Shown piece after piece: positions 34,676 to 46,084 of a stretch of 64,000 bases of DNA. The translations under genes were made by a program, and so were the position numbers. This stretch comes from Posidonia oceanica (taxonomy: Eukaryota > Streptophyta > Magnoliopsida > Alismatales > Posidoniaceae), in contig JAZBRS010000054.1 in NCBI GenBank assembly GCA_037176725.1, forward strand, positions 10,558,001 to 10,622,000. The letters run 5' to 3'. Within the stretch, counting starts at the first letter, position 1, and each line of letters starts with the position of its first letter. The notes under the pieces were generated by a model, which was given only the letters and a program-made list of their open reading frames with translations, was not told where the DNA came from and did no database searches.

Positions 34676-35216
34676 CGATAAGTCCGATATCTTATCATCT
34701 CTTTCCTTTTGCCGGTCGATAAGTCCGATATCTTATCATTTCTCTTTCCTTTTGCCGGCCGATAAATCCGATATCTTATCTCTTTCCTTTTGCCAGCCGA
34801 TAAGTCCGATATCTTATCATTTTATTCTTTTATTCATTTGCCGGCCGATAAATCCGATATCTTATCACCCCTTTCTCCTTGCTGGCCGATAAGTCCGATA
34901 TCTTATCATTCCTTTATTTCCTCTTTGCCGGTCGATAAGTCCGATATCTTATCACCCCTTTTCCTTTGCCGGCTGATAAGTCCGATATCTTATCACTCCT
35001 TTCCCTTTGCCGGCCGATAAGTCCGATATCTTATCATTCTATTCTTTTATTCATTTGCCGGCCGATAAGTCCGATATCTTATCACCCCTTTCTCTTTGCC
35101 GGCCGATAAGTCCGATATCTTATCATTCCTTTATTCCCTCTTTGCCGGCCGATAAGTCCGATATCTTATCACCCCTTTTCTCTTTGCCGGCCGATAAGTC
35201 CGATATCTTATCATTC
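34676..35216. repeat. Array of 13 hairpin units (about 38-48 bp)
   Basis: Each unit is GCCGGCCGATAAGTCC plus GATATCTTATC and a T/C-rich spacer of 12-22 bases. GATAAG and CTTATC form an inverted repeat in every unit. Spacers recur in order: units 4-7 (TTTTATTCTTTTATTCATTT, ACCCCTTTCTCCTT, ATTCCTTTATTTCC..., ACCCCTTTTCCTTT) match units 9-12, so the array grew partly by duplicating four- or five-unit blocks. A fourteenth, variant unit lies alone at 36169-36194. Confidence 0.9.
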
Positions 35217-35221
35217 CCTTC

Positions 35222-35222
35222 C

Positions 35223-35253
<31 letters not shown>

Positions 35254-35270
35254 GCAAGCAATCAATCACT
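35222..35270. repeat. AATC-type microsatellite
   Basis: CAATCAATCAATCAATCAAT with AAGC variants separates the two hairpin arrays. Confidence 0.8.
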
Positions 35271-35274
35271 GCTC

Positions 35275-36168
35275 TTTCCGGTTGATAGGACCGTAAACTA
35301 TCATTCTCTGGCTGATGATCCAAAACTCATCCTGGGCTAATATCCAAAACTATCCCGCAGTTGTGTTATACGGCTGACATCCAGTAACTGTCACTCGTAA
35401 TTGCCCATTTCCGGTTGATAGGACCGTAAACTATCATTCTTTGGCTGATGATCCAAAACTCATCCTGGACTGATATCCAAAACTATCACTGGCAATTACG
35501 TTATACGGCTGATATTCAGTAACTATCCCTTGCAATTGCTCCTTCCGGTTGATAGGACCGTAAACTATCATTCTCTGGCTGATGATCCAAAACTCATCCT
35601 GGGCTGATATCCAAAACTATTACTCGCAATTGCATTATACGGCTGATATCCAGTAACTATCACTCGCAAACACCCCTTCCGGTTGATAAGACCGTAAACT
35701 ATCACTCTCTGGCTGATGATCCAAAACTCATCCTGGGCTGATATCCAAAACTATCACGGGTTTGCGTTATACGGCTGATATCCAGTAACTATCCCTCATA
35801 ATTGCACCTTCCGGTTGATAGGACCGTAAACTATCATTATTTGGCTGATGATCCAAAACTCATCCTGGGCTGATATCCAAAACTATCACTTGCAATTATG
35901 TTATACGGCTGATATCCAGTAACTATCACTCATGGTTTGCCCCTTTCCGGTTGATAGGACCGTAAACTATCATTCTCTGGCTGATGATCCAAAACTCATC
36001 CTGGACTGATATCCAAAACTATCACCTGCAACCATGTTATACGGCTGATATCCAGTAACTATCACTCACAACTGCACCCTTCCGGTTGATAGGACCGTAA
36101 ACTATCGCTTCCGGTTGATAGGACCATAAACTATCACTCTCGGCTGATGATCCGAAACTCATCCCCCC
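35275..36168. repeat. Array of 133-bp units, each built of four hairpin motifs
   Basis: Six full and two truncated units begin near 35276, 35411, 35543, 35676, 35810, 35945, 36082 and 36108. Each holds four related modules: GGTTGATAGGACCGTAAAC/TATC, GGCTGATGATCCAAAAC/TCATC, GGCTGATATCCAAAACTATC and GGCTGATATCCAGTAACTATC. All share GG(C/T)(C/T)GAT...ATC with short self-complementary arms (GATAG/CTATC, GATGA/TCATC). They resemble the unit of the preceding array, so both arrays appear to derive from one hairpin motif. Confidence 0.88.
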
Positions 36169-36447
36169 CGGCCGATAAGTCCGATAACTTATCACCTCCT
36201 TCGCGCGACTTCGTTCCATCTGTACTAACTCCGGCACTAACTTTTGCATTGCATCCGCATTAGCATGCATTGCATACATTGCATTTCATCCATCTGCACC
36301 TGCACTTTGCATTGCGGCAACGATCTACGACGTTCAGTGCATCCGCCGGATGAGTGGCTCACGCCGACAGCAATCCTCTACTCCCATCGGTCAGATGGGG
36401 TGTCTCGTCAACCTTGAGCAGCGGCCTCGCTTCGCTTGACCTCGCTC

Positions 36448-36460
36448 AGGGAGGGGCATC
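36448..36460 (+). promoter_or_regulatory. Polypurine tract
   Basis: AGGGAGGGGCATC directly abuts the 3-prime LTR and would prime plus-strand DNA synthesis. The purine run AGGGAGGGG is followed by CATC, so it is slightly interrupted. Confidence 0.75.
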
Positions 36461-39400
36461 TGTTGACACTCCATTTTGACAGGCTGAATCAATTAGAATG
36501 TTCTGGTGGCTTCTGAACCCAAACCTAGGTCCAAACCTACACTATTCTCTTCCTCTTTTCCCTCAAAACAAGCCCAAACTCAACCTAAGATTACACCCCT
36601 TTTCCGAACCCAAAAACTACCCAAAAATCATAGGAAAGTTCACCCTTCCCAACTTAGCAAACCCACCAAAAAGCCCTTAAAATTTCAAATCAAAACCTCC
36701 CCCAAAAATTCTAGGAAACTTAGGCAAAACTATCCTTTTTCTACACCTCAAAACCCTTCCAAAACTTCCTCAAAACCAAACCGAAACCCTAGGAGCAAGA
36801 CTAGAGACCCTAGACTACACACCCACCAAATTTCACCCATTTTCGAAACCTCTAATACCTCCTTTTGTCTAAATTATCCTTTTCTCTCTCTTGGATTATT
36901 CTTTTCTCTCTCCTCTCTCTCTCCTGATTATCCTCCTCCTTTTCACCTCCTTTTCTCCCTCTTTTTTGCCTGACTGTGGGCCCTCTTGTGCTTCCATCCG
37001 TTCTCAATCTTATTCCTATTTTTATCTTATTTTTACCATTTTCTTTGATTTTCAAAAAATTACTTCCTTTCAACTCCTCTCTTTCCTATTTATTCCTCCA
37101 TTTCTTCATTTTCCTCTTCTTTCTAATTTCCTCTCCTCTTCTCTTGCAAAACCTTGAAAAACCTTTGAAAACCCTTAAAACTCTAAAACAAAAGAGAAAC
37201 AAGTCAAAATCCTAAGAAGAAATAATTAAAAAACTAACCAAACAATCAAAAAACAAAAGCCTAATTAAATCCAACTAAAAAATGGGAAACCAAGAATGCA
37301 ACTAAAAATGCGAAACCAACCAAAAGAAAATGCTGTAAAATCAAGAAAAAAACCAAAAAGCAATTTAAAACAAGTCAAAGTGAGAACCTTACTAAAAGAC
37401 ACTCGAAAACAATTCCTAAAAAGAAAAGAAAACAATTAAAAAGGTGCTAAGACAACTAATTAAAGAAAAAGAAGAAACCTAACAAATATAAGAAGAAGAA
37501 CTCAAAAACCTAATTAAAAAAAAGGGAGGGAAAATGATCCAAAAACAGCCAACTAAAAATTTAACAAGAAGACCTAACAAAAAAAAAGAAATTAATTAAA
37601 AGAGCCCAACAAACAAAAATCAAAAGCAAACCAAAAAGACTTAAGCAAAAGAGGACTAAAATCAAAAATACAAAACCCACTCTAATTAGTTTAAAACAAA
37701 TTTTTTAAAAAATCCTAATTAACATCCCAGGTACCTAACAAGGAAAACATAATTAGAAAACAACTTAAAAGACTTAACAAACATTTAAACAAAATCAAAA
37801 ACAAATCAAAATAAACAAAACTCTAAAAACCCTAATCAAAACTAAATCTCTCTAAACCCAACTAATTAATCAAAAACAATTATTAAAAAACTTAATCAAG
37901 GCCCCAACTTAAAGCACAATCACTCTAAAAAACCTTTCCTATTTTTATTTTATTTTCTCTTATTTATTTATTTATTTATTTCTCTCCTTTTTCTTCCTTC
38001 TCTCTTTCTTCCCTTCCTTTCTATTTCTCCTTTTCTTTTTTTGGTCCGACCCACCTGACCACCCTCTCCTCCTTCCTTTCTTTTCGTTCCTTTTCTCCCG
38101 CGCGCACAGGCCCGGCCCACGGCTGATTTCTCCTCCTCTTCCCTTCTTCTTCCTCTCCCGCTTCTTCTCTGGCCTTCTTTTTTCTCTCCGACACAACCAG
38201 CCTTCCGCAGTCGACAGCTCACCGTCCTTCCACCTGACCGTCCTTGCACCTTGCACTCCTTCTGCCCAGGTCGGACCGGCGTGCGCCGCCCTCCTCCCGT
38301 GCACCTGCAAGCACCATGCCACCACCAGCTAGAGCCATTAATTGCAGCCAGAGAACCTGCAGATCAAAAGCCATCCGAAACCAGCAGTAGCGGCGAGAAG
38401 CGCACACCCTTGCATTGCCCAGAGACCGACCTTCTTCTTTGCACTCCCCCAGCCTCAGAAAACAGAGAGAACTCTCCCGATTTCCTCGGAAAAAAATCCG
38501 CATTTCCTTCCCCTTCGTCCCGCTGCAAACCAGAACCAAAAACTCCTCCAAAACCTCTCCGAATTCGTCCCCCAATCTCACCCAGAATCCCAGCAATACA
38601 CCCCTCCATCTCACGCCCGAAACCATACCGGCACCTCCCCCCGAGCGCTCGGAAACCACTATAGAACCCAACATCTCTTCCTCCAAAAATTCCCATCTCT
38701 ACTGAGCCTTGAACCTTCCCAAACTTCTTCACTTAACTCACCAGAACTCCACCTCTCCGACCCACTAGAGCCTTGGCCTCCTTCCCCCTCGCAGCCGAAG
38801 CCATCCACTTCAAACACCTGCAACCCATTCTGTTTAGAAATCCAGACCTCAGCAATATCCCTCTCCAACGATCTACGACCCAATCCAAGCACCCAGAGAC
38901 CTCCACTGAGCAACCAGCAAGCCGCTGGCATCTTCCAATTGAACCAGAGGGCAATGAACACCTCTCCCCACCTCCTGCTGTCTCCTGAGCACCCACAGAA
39001 GCCGATTCCCTCTCCGGTCGTTGAAGCTCTGCTCCGGACGTTCAGGAAGCTCCAGCAGACTCCACTGAGAAGATTCCAACCTTCCCAAGCCGTCGACGTC
39101 CTCTCCATCAGCCGGACGAAGCTCGTCGGCATCCACTGAACCAGCTCGCGTCGGGAGGACTCCTCAGCCAGTAAAACAGGTACTGCTCCTTCTCCCTAGG
39201 TTAGTTTTCTTTCCTTCTTGCTTTTTCGGCCATTAGAATAGGGTTTCCCTCCCTCTGCACCGAAGTCAACGCCGTCGCGTCTTCGTCTTCTCCGACGAGC
39301 TCCGGTTCTGTCCCGCCGCTCCAGCCAGCAGAACTCAGCTTCGAGCATTCCCTGAAGACCGCACGGACTCCAGGAGCACGCCGATGCCTTTAGAATCCTC

Positions 39401-42400
39401 TCCCGTCGCGCCGATCATCCGATCGACCTCCGGAAGTCCAGCAGACCTCTGTCCAGCTCTCCGGCCATCTCCAAGCAGCACCACGGCTCGCCGAACGTCG
39501 CCCGATCTCCGCCCAGCTCCGGTGAACGCCGCCGACGCTTCCTGGCCTCCCCAGCATCCCTCCTCCTCTATCTCCGGCCGCTGGTAGCAGTTGCTACAGT
39601 GGCTGCTCGTCTGTGGTTTTACTATGCTTTTATTTCCTCTTAGTTAGCTATTTTTGCCAAATATTGCATTTTCACCTTCTATTTTTGTTTTATTGCTTTC
39701 CAGTCCTGCCATCGTTTAAGATTCATTTAATTCTGAATTAAAATCATATGAAATTGCATGGAAAAAATCCAAAAATCAATTAATTGCATGTTAGTCCTCC
39801 TGATGTTAATCTGATTTAAATGCACATATTTTACCTTGTTGTATTGCATTTCTGGTCCCTGTTACTTTTCTTATTTGCAATTTAATCCTCTGATCTGTTA
39901 ACTTAGATTTTATTTGTCTATTTTTCATACTGCATTGCATTATTTTCCCTCACAGTAACTGATTTTTGCATATAGGTCATTCATGATGCACAACATACAT
40001 TTAAATGCATATTTTGCTTATAAAATTGCATTTTTGACCCTGCATGATTTAAAAATTGCATATAAGTCCTCTGTTGGTCATTTAAATGCATATTTTGCTT
40101 ATAAAATTGCATTTCTTACCTTGCATGACTTGAAAATTGCATATAGGTCCTCTGCATGCTCACAGTATGTATTTAAATGCATAGTTTGCTTATAAAATTG
40201 CATTTTTTGCCCCTGCATGTTTGAAAAATTGCATATAGGCCCCTGTTTGCATTCCAGACCACTCAGAACCCTGTCTTGTTGGAAAATTGCATTTTAAACC
40301 CTGTTGATTTCAAAATTGCATGTCGATTTGCCATTCGACTTCGAAACCTGTCCTGATGCATGGCCACCTTGAAATTTGCATTTGGAACCCTGCATTCTGT
40401 AAAATTGCATTCAAACCCCCATCTTTTTCAAAATTGCATGTAAGTCCCTTTTTTCTGAAAAAATCATCCTTAAGTCTCTTTTTGCATTCTGCACGCATTG
40501 CATCCTTGCATCCGGCATCCCTTGCATACATTCAGGCATTCTTAGCTCCCGTTTACACGGGAGGACCCGTTTTGCACACCCCTTAGGTCCCTTTTACACT
40601 TAGATCTTATCCTCTCCCTTTTTCTGGCCTCCCGCCTTGAAGTCTGGATATCTTCAGATCCGGCCGTTGGATCTTCTCAAGTAAGCTACCTGGGCGACCA
40701 CGGCGGAGCATTCTTCAGCATGGACCAATCAGATTTCAGATCAGGCGTCAGATTTCCAAGGTAAGTCCTCTTGAACTTCGGTAGCTTCTTTTGCATATCA
40801 TTCGCATTGCATGGCTTTTGCGCACTCTTCTCCGCTCTGTTTCTCGCACCGTTTTGCGTGCCAGCTTTCCTTCTCGCACCGTTTTGCGTGTCGTTTTATT
40901 TCTTGCACCTTTTTGCATGCCCAGTCCTGTTTCTCGCACCGTTTTGCGTGCCAGCTTTGCTTCTCGCACCGTTTTGCATGTCGCTTTGTTTCTTGCACCG
41001 TTTTGTATGCCCAGCTCTGTTTCTCGCATCGTTTTGCGTGTCCATTTTGTTTTCTTGCACTGTTTTGCGTGTCGCTTTATTTCTTGCACCGTTTTGCGTG
41101 TTGTTTTGTTTTCTCGCACCGTTTTGCGTGCCACTTTGTTTTTTTGCACCGTTTCACGTGCCGCTCTGCTTCTCGCATCGTTTTGCGTGCCGCTTTGTTT
41201 CCTTGCACCGTTTTGCGTGCCGCTTTGTTTTCTTGCACCGTTTCGCGTGCCACTCTACTTCTCGCATCGTTTGCGTGCCTAGTCCTATTTCTCGCACCGT
41301 TTTGTGTGCCGTTTTGTCTTCTTGCACCGTTTTGTGTGCCGCTTTTTTTTCTTGCACCGTTTCGTGTGCCGCTCTGCTTGTCGCATCGTTCTGCGTGCCC
41401 GTTTTGTTTTCTTGCACCATTTTGCGTGCCGCTTTGTTTTCTCGCACCGTTTTGCATGCCGCTCTTGTTTCTCGCACCGTTTCGCGTGCCACTCTGCTTC
41501 TCGCATCGTTTTGCGTGCCCAGCCCTGTTTCTCGCACCGTTTTGCGTGCCGCTTTGTCTTCTTGCACCGTTTCGCGTGCCGCTCTGCTTCTTGCATCGTT
41601 TTGCGTACCCGCTTTGTTTTCTTGCACCGTTTTGCGTGTCGCTTTGTTTTCTCACATCGTTTTGCGTGCCGTTTTGTTTTCTTGCACCTTTTTGCGTGTC
41701 GCTCTTGTTTCTCGCATCGTTTTGCGTGTCGACCTTGTTTCTTGTACTGTTTTGCGTGTCGGTTTCGTTTCTCGCACCGTTTTGCATGTCGGCTTCGTTT
41801 CTCGCACCGTTTTGCGTGTTTTACGTTGTTCCCTCTTGCATGTCGCCCGCATTGCCTGTTTTCACCGCTGTTTTGTTTTATCGCCTGCATTTGCATATAA
41901 GGCAGTGATGCTTACTGCCTGGTGTTCTCACGAGCCAGGTTTCGCCTGGTTCGGAACACAGACAACGTTGTTGAGCGCTTAGGCTGCACATTTACTTTCT
42001 TGCATTGCATTTCGTCACTTAGAGCATACCTTTGAGCATTTAGATAGGCATTCATTGACACTTAGGCATTCAAAGTCTGCATTTCCCTGCGTATGCGAGC
42101 GTAAGCCTAGAAAGACCGATTCTCGGGCGTGTCGGGGGTGCCTAACACCTTACCCGCACGTAACAGGAGTCCTTGCCCTCTCTCTTGGCCCGCAATGACC
42201 ATATCGCCCTTATCCTAGGCACGAGTCACATCATTTGCATTCCTTTGTATCTCATCTCTTTTGCATTGCCTTGCATTGCATCTTTTGCTTGGTTTTGCGT
42301 GATTATTCACGCATTTCCCTGGTTTTCCTTGTCTCCTGATCTAATAGACTTGGTGGCGACTCCGATTTTGTCTTATCTTCTTCTTTTCTTCCCATTTTTC

Positions 42401-42527
42401 CTTTTTTAAATGTTTTTGAGTTAAGTCTTCCTTCTCGGACATAGCCGCTAATAGTGAGCCTGATTCTGATCGTTGCACGCGAGCTTTGGCAGTGTGCATG
42501 GACGATCTGAACACCGGGATTACTACA
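36461..42527 (+). repeat. 3-prime LTR (6.1 kb)
   Basis: Same start, end and internal blocks as the 5-prime LTR. The 265-codon frame shared by both LTRs differs at only six residues, while the first 120 bases differ at five positions. Besides a longer 30-bp array it has one extra TTGCATATAGGTCC-type unit near 40080-40140. It also has the fuller sequence GTAAGCCTAGAAAGACCGAT near 42101, where the 5-prime LTR has a shortened variant (15244-15255). The nested solo LTR has the fuller form, which is therefore probably ancestral. Confidence 0.93.
40846..41822. repeat. 30-bp tandem array in the 3-prime LTR, about 32 units
   Basis: Same unit as at 14436-14975 but nearly twice as long. It accounts for most of the length difference between the two LTRs. 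Confidence 0.9.
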
Positions 42528-42639
42528 GTATGTATTTGTTTTTTATTGGTTGTCATCCAACAAATAATTGTTACTAAAAATCAGGTTTTATTACTTATTT
42601 GAATGTTAAGATATAATTTTAGATTAATGTAGATAAATT

Positions 42640-42772
42640 TAGTTCCTGTTTGAGATAATTAGTGTAACTATAACACATATAGTACCATTTACATAACATT
42701 GGTATACAAGAACTAAATTGAGAAATGTTTTTGTAAGCAATGGATTGTTCAAGCTTGTTTAAATTAGGAGTT
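42640..42772. repeat. Third, diverged copy of the 185-bp repeat
   Basis: TTCCTGTTTGAGATAATTAG, TGTAACTATAACACATATAG, AACATTGGTATACAAGAAC and TTGTTCAAGCTTGTTTAAAT match the copies at 9734-10134 across the retrotransposon. Confidence 0.6.
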
Positions 42773-45275
42773 ACACAAGAAATGGAAAGGAAAGACTCAG
42801 ATCAAAGTCTAGATAGAGTAACGAGAAATCAGAAATGAAAAAGTGTTGCCACAACATTTTACAAGTGAATAATCTGATTATAGATAATGAAGGAAATGAT
42901 TCCTACGAAATTATCTCTGGGTTCCTAAGAAATTAAGGTCTACCACTTGGTTCACTTAAGGTCTACCACTTGTGCTTGTTACTTTACAATATGATTCCGA
43001 CATTAACTTCCGGATTTCTGATGCTTCTTCTGTGTTTATCAGATATGACTTGGTAGACCTCACGAAACAAGTACTTGCAAAGTTATCTAACCAAGTTTTT
43101 ATAGATGTAATCAATGCATATCAAGATAACAATGCCAGTTAATTCGATATTATAATAAAAGGTTGACAAAATCATTGTCAATCCTTCAAGGACCTAGTAA
43201 GATGAGATAAGATGAGAAACTGGGAATTTCTAAAAGAGAAGTACCATGCCTATAACATGATGAGATGAGAAACTACACATTTTTTTAATATAGTTGAAGT
43301 TGATTAGTGAGATTTAGTTTGTTAGTTTAAAAACAAAACTAATCTATATATCTAAGGTATTCCTAAAACTAGACAACTAAGAGCTGTCTACTTTTAGGAT
43401 TAGTGAGTCCTTAGGGACCGATGCCTACATTCATTTTATTACTGGTTTTAGGACATCTGATGATTTGAATAGTTATATGGTTTGTGGGCAAAGGAAAGGG
43501 TGATGAAATCCCCATCTCATCTTGTTTAATAGGTGATGCCCCTAGTATATGACTTTTACTGTATTTTTGGAATGATATGTAATGCTATTGATGAATGTAC
43601 GCATAAATAAAAACATAACAACAATTTATGATGCATGATCAGGATTGCAAGCAATTAATCGAATACAACAACGTAAAAGAAATATGTATGTAAATCAGTC
43701 TAAAATGACGAATGATGCATGATTAGCATTTTAGGGTACTTTAATTTTGATTATCACTTTCATTGTCACATTTGTGATAGTTGTATAAGTTCTGTGTAGT
43801 TTTTAGGAATTAATGCCAACATCAACGAGTGAGCGACCACACTAGTGATGATAGGCATTTTAATTAGTTCAAGTATGAATTTAATATCTAAATCCTAGTC
43901 CTAAATTCTAAATTCTAACCCCTAATAACCCCCACCTGCACCTGCAAGAAAACGCATCCATAAAAAAAAAGGAAAACGTGCACCGATGTGAGAGGTGATG
44001 AAATCCCTCCACAGCACTCAAAAAACCACATGAAAGGTGATGAAATCCCTTCATGTGGTGCACACACACACACCGGTGTGCAAAGGACGCATACCTGACA
44101 TTTGATATGCGATTTATTATAGTGTGCGTGTGTGCATAGTACGTCTTGATGTATTATGCAATTATTTTTTAATTATCCTACTCTTTGATCTATTACAAAG
44201 TAATATAATAATAAGCAAGTACACATATTCAAAAGCATTTAGAAAGAATAATATGCAAGTACACATATTCATAAGCAAAACATGATGTAAAGGTAGCCAA
44301 CTTTCTAGGATTTCACTAGTAGCTCTGATCAAAGGTGAATTCAGTTTATTCCTTTCAAAAGAAAAGAAAAGAAAAGGAAATAAATGTAGACATTAAAAAT
44401 AAGTGGACAACTAACAGAAAGAAACTTGTTCACATCACTACATTAATTGTTCATGCTTAAACATAATATCATGCATTTGAAGTGAAGGAGAGTAAAGTAT
44501 GTTATTCAAGCAGTTAAAGTAACTTAGCTTTGCATTCTAACCATAATGGTTTATAATTTGCGAAGACACTTACTATATATCATGGTTGCTAGAGTCCAAT
44601 TATCCAAGTCAAGCTACTTTTCAAGCAAATTAAAAAGGGTAAATTATAAACATGTTACTTAACAAGTTTAAACTGGTGGTTTAAACTTGTTACTAAATTT
44701 GTAGCCTAGTGTGCTTCCGTTTATCGCTATGGGAGAAAGAGTTGGAGATAGTAACAACCATTATGCTATTTATCAACAACCAGGTGCTATGCTATTTATC
44801 ATGTTTTTTAAGACGAGGTAGATAAATTAAAATCAAACAGGTTAACTCTGAAACCACAACGCAACCAATGGCAAACTAGAAACTCAAAACATAATTTTAT
44901 ATGGTAAACTAACACATATTGCAGATTTGCAGGACATAAAGCAAAGATAGGACAACAGGTTCTACCAGGAGCATGCTATTTATCATATCATTAAAAAAAA
45001 AGTATGTTTTGAAAATCAAATGTGTGTTAAAAAATGTAAAATAATTATCTTTGAAAGTTTACCAATAACCATAAAAAGGAAGACAACAAACAAGAATTGC
45101 AACCAGAAAAATTAACTAAAGACATTAGCAAGAAAATGATGCTAATTCTTGTAATGTAAGTCCTTTGCACAGCGAGGATAATTCTTACATTTATTCAATG
45201 GCTGGGCAGATACATATATGCATATTGCATATAGTTAGTAGCTAGAGAAGAAAATCTAGATCAATCAAACTGCAG
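42773..45275. other. AT-rich DNA without a recognisable gene
   Basis: It contains a repeated 17-mer (TTAAGGTCTACCACTTG at 42933 and 42956). It also contains a foldback at 44026-44058 (CCACATGAA ... TTCATGTGG) next to a CA run, in a stretch where GGTGATGAAATCCCT occurs twice. No coding signal was found. It lies between the retrotransposon and the CACTA terminus. Confidence 0.45.
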
Positions 45276-45919
45276 GTAATGATAAATGGAAAAGGATCAA
45301 GTAACATTATTTGTTTCATACATGGAGTAATTACTTGAGATGTGCATCTGATAATGCCAACTAGCATTTCAATTTCAACTGATTTTAGAGCTTATACAGG
45401 TATGAGTAGATAAATCGAGAAAACTCACCTGTGGAGGTGGAGGAGGTGATACAGAGGAGGAGGAGGCACTGTGAAGGCAGAGGAGGCACTAAGAAAGGTG
45501 GAGGAGGAGATGTGGGTGAGGACGTGGAGAAAACACAATGGAGGAGGAGGTGTTACGGAGGTAGAGAAGCAGAGGAGGAGGCGTTGAGAAGGCAGAAGTA
45601 ATGATAAATGGAAAAGGATCAAGCAACATTATTTGTTTCATACATGGAGTAATTACTTGAGATGTGCATCTGATAATACCAACTAGCATTTCAATTTCAA
45701 CTGATTTTAGAGCTTATACAGGTATGAGTAGATAAATCGAGAAAACTCACCTATGGAGGTGGAGGAGGTGATACGGAGGAGGAGGAGACATTGTGAAGGC
45801 GGAGGAGGCACTAAGAAAGGTGGAGGAGGAGATGTGGGTGAGGACGCAGAGAGAACACAGTGGAGGAGGAGGCGTTGCGGAGGCAAAGAAGCGGAGGAGG
45901 TAGAGGAGGCACTGCGGAG
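45276..45919. repeat. 322-bp tandem duplication ending in GGA-rich sequence
   Basis: GTAATGATAAATGGAAAAGG starts at 45276 and again at 45598, and similarity runs through about 150 bp of AT-rich DNA into GGAGGTGGAGGAGG-type sequence. The purine-rich part continues to about 46020. On the minus strand it would read as a CTCC-rich stretch just inside the CACTA end. Confidence 0.85.
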
Positions 45920-46084
45920 GAGGAGGAGGAGCACGTTGGCGAGAAGAGGCGGAGGTGGAGGAGCTGCTATGGAGGAGGAGGAGGAGCCGACGCTGTGGAG
46001 GTGAAGGAGGAGATGCGAGTGAGAGTAAGTAAGAAAGGGGGAAAAGGACCTGTGGCTGGATATTTTAAGGCTAACTTAGCGAGG

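Larger units (their letters stand above)
10140..42527 (+). mobile_element. Full-length Tat/Ogre-type Ty3/gypsy LTR retrotransposon, 32.4 kb
   Basis: LTRs at 10140-15657 and 36461-42527 both start TGTTGACA and end ATTACTACA. The flanks carry an identical 5-bp duplication GTATG (10135-10139 and 42528-42532). A primer site follows the 5-prime LTR by one base and a polypurine tract abuts the 3-prime LTR. The order gag, protease, reverse transcriptase, RNase H, second RNase H, integrase, plus a G-patch, the DNGSG protease motif and the enormous LTRs, are the marks of the Tat lineage. A second solo LTR sits inside it. Without that insert the element would be about 26.6 kb. Its coding region is broken, so it is not autonomous. 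Confidence 0.93.

Noticed and set aside
34676..35216. Resemblance to a CRISPR array (regular repeats with spacers)
   Set aside because: The genome is plainly plant, the spacers are T/C-rich low-complexity DNA that recur between units, and no cas genes exist.
34140..35285. Frames encoding repeated ADKSDILS peptides
   Set aside because: They are translations of the hairpin array; the spacer lengths change phase, and the sense appears tied to DNA structure and not to a protein.
40771..41982. A 403-codon frame with HRFACRFVFL-like repeats, and several overlapping frames at 14383-15069 and 41077-41900
   Set aside because: The 30-bp array has a period divisible by three and few stops, so long frames appear in several phases on both strands. 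None has non-repetitive protein features.
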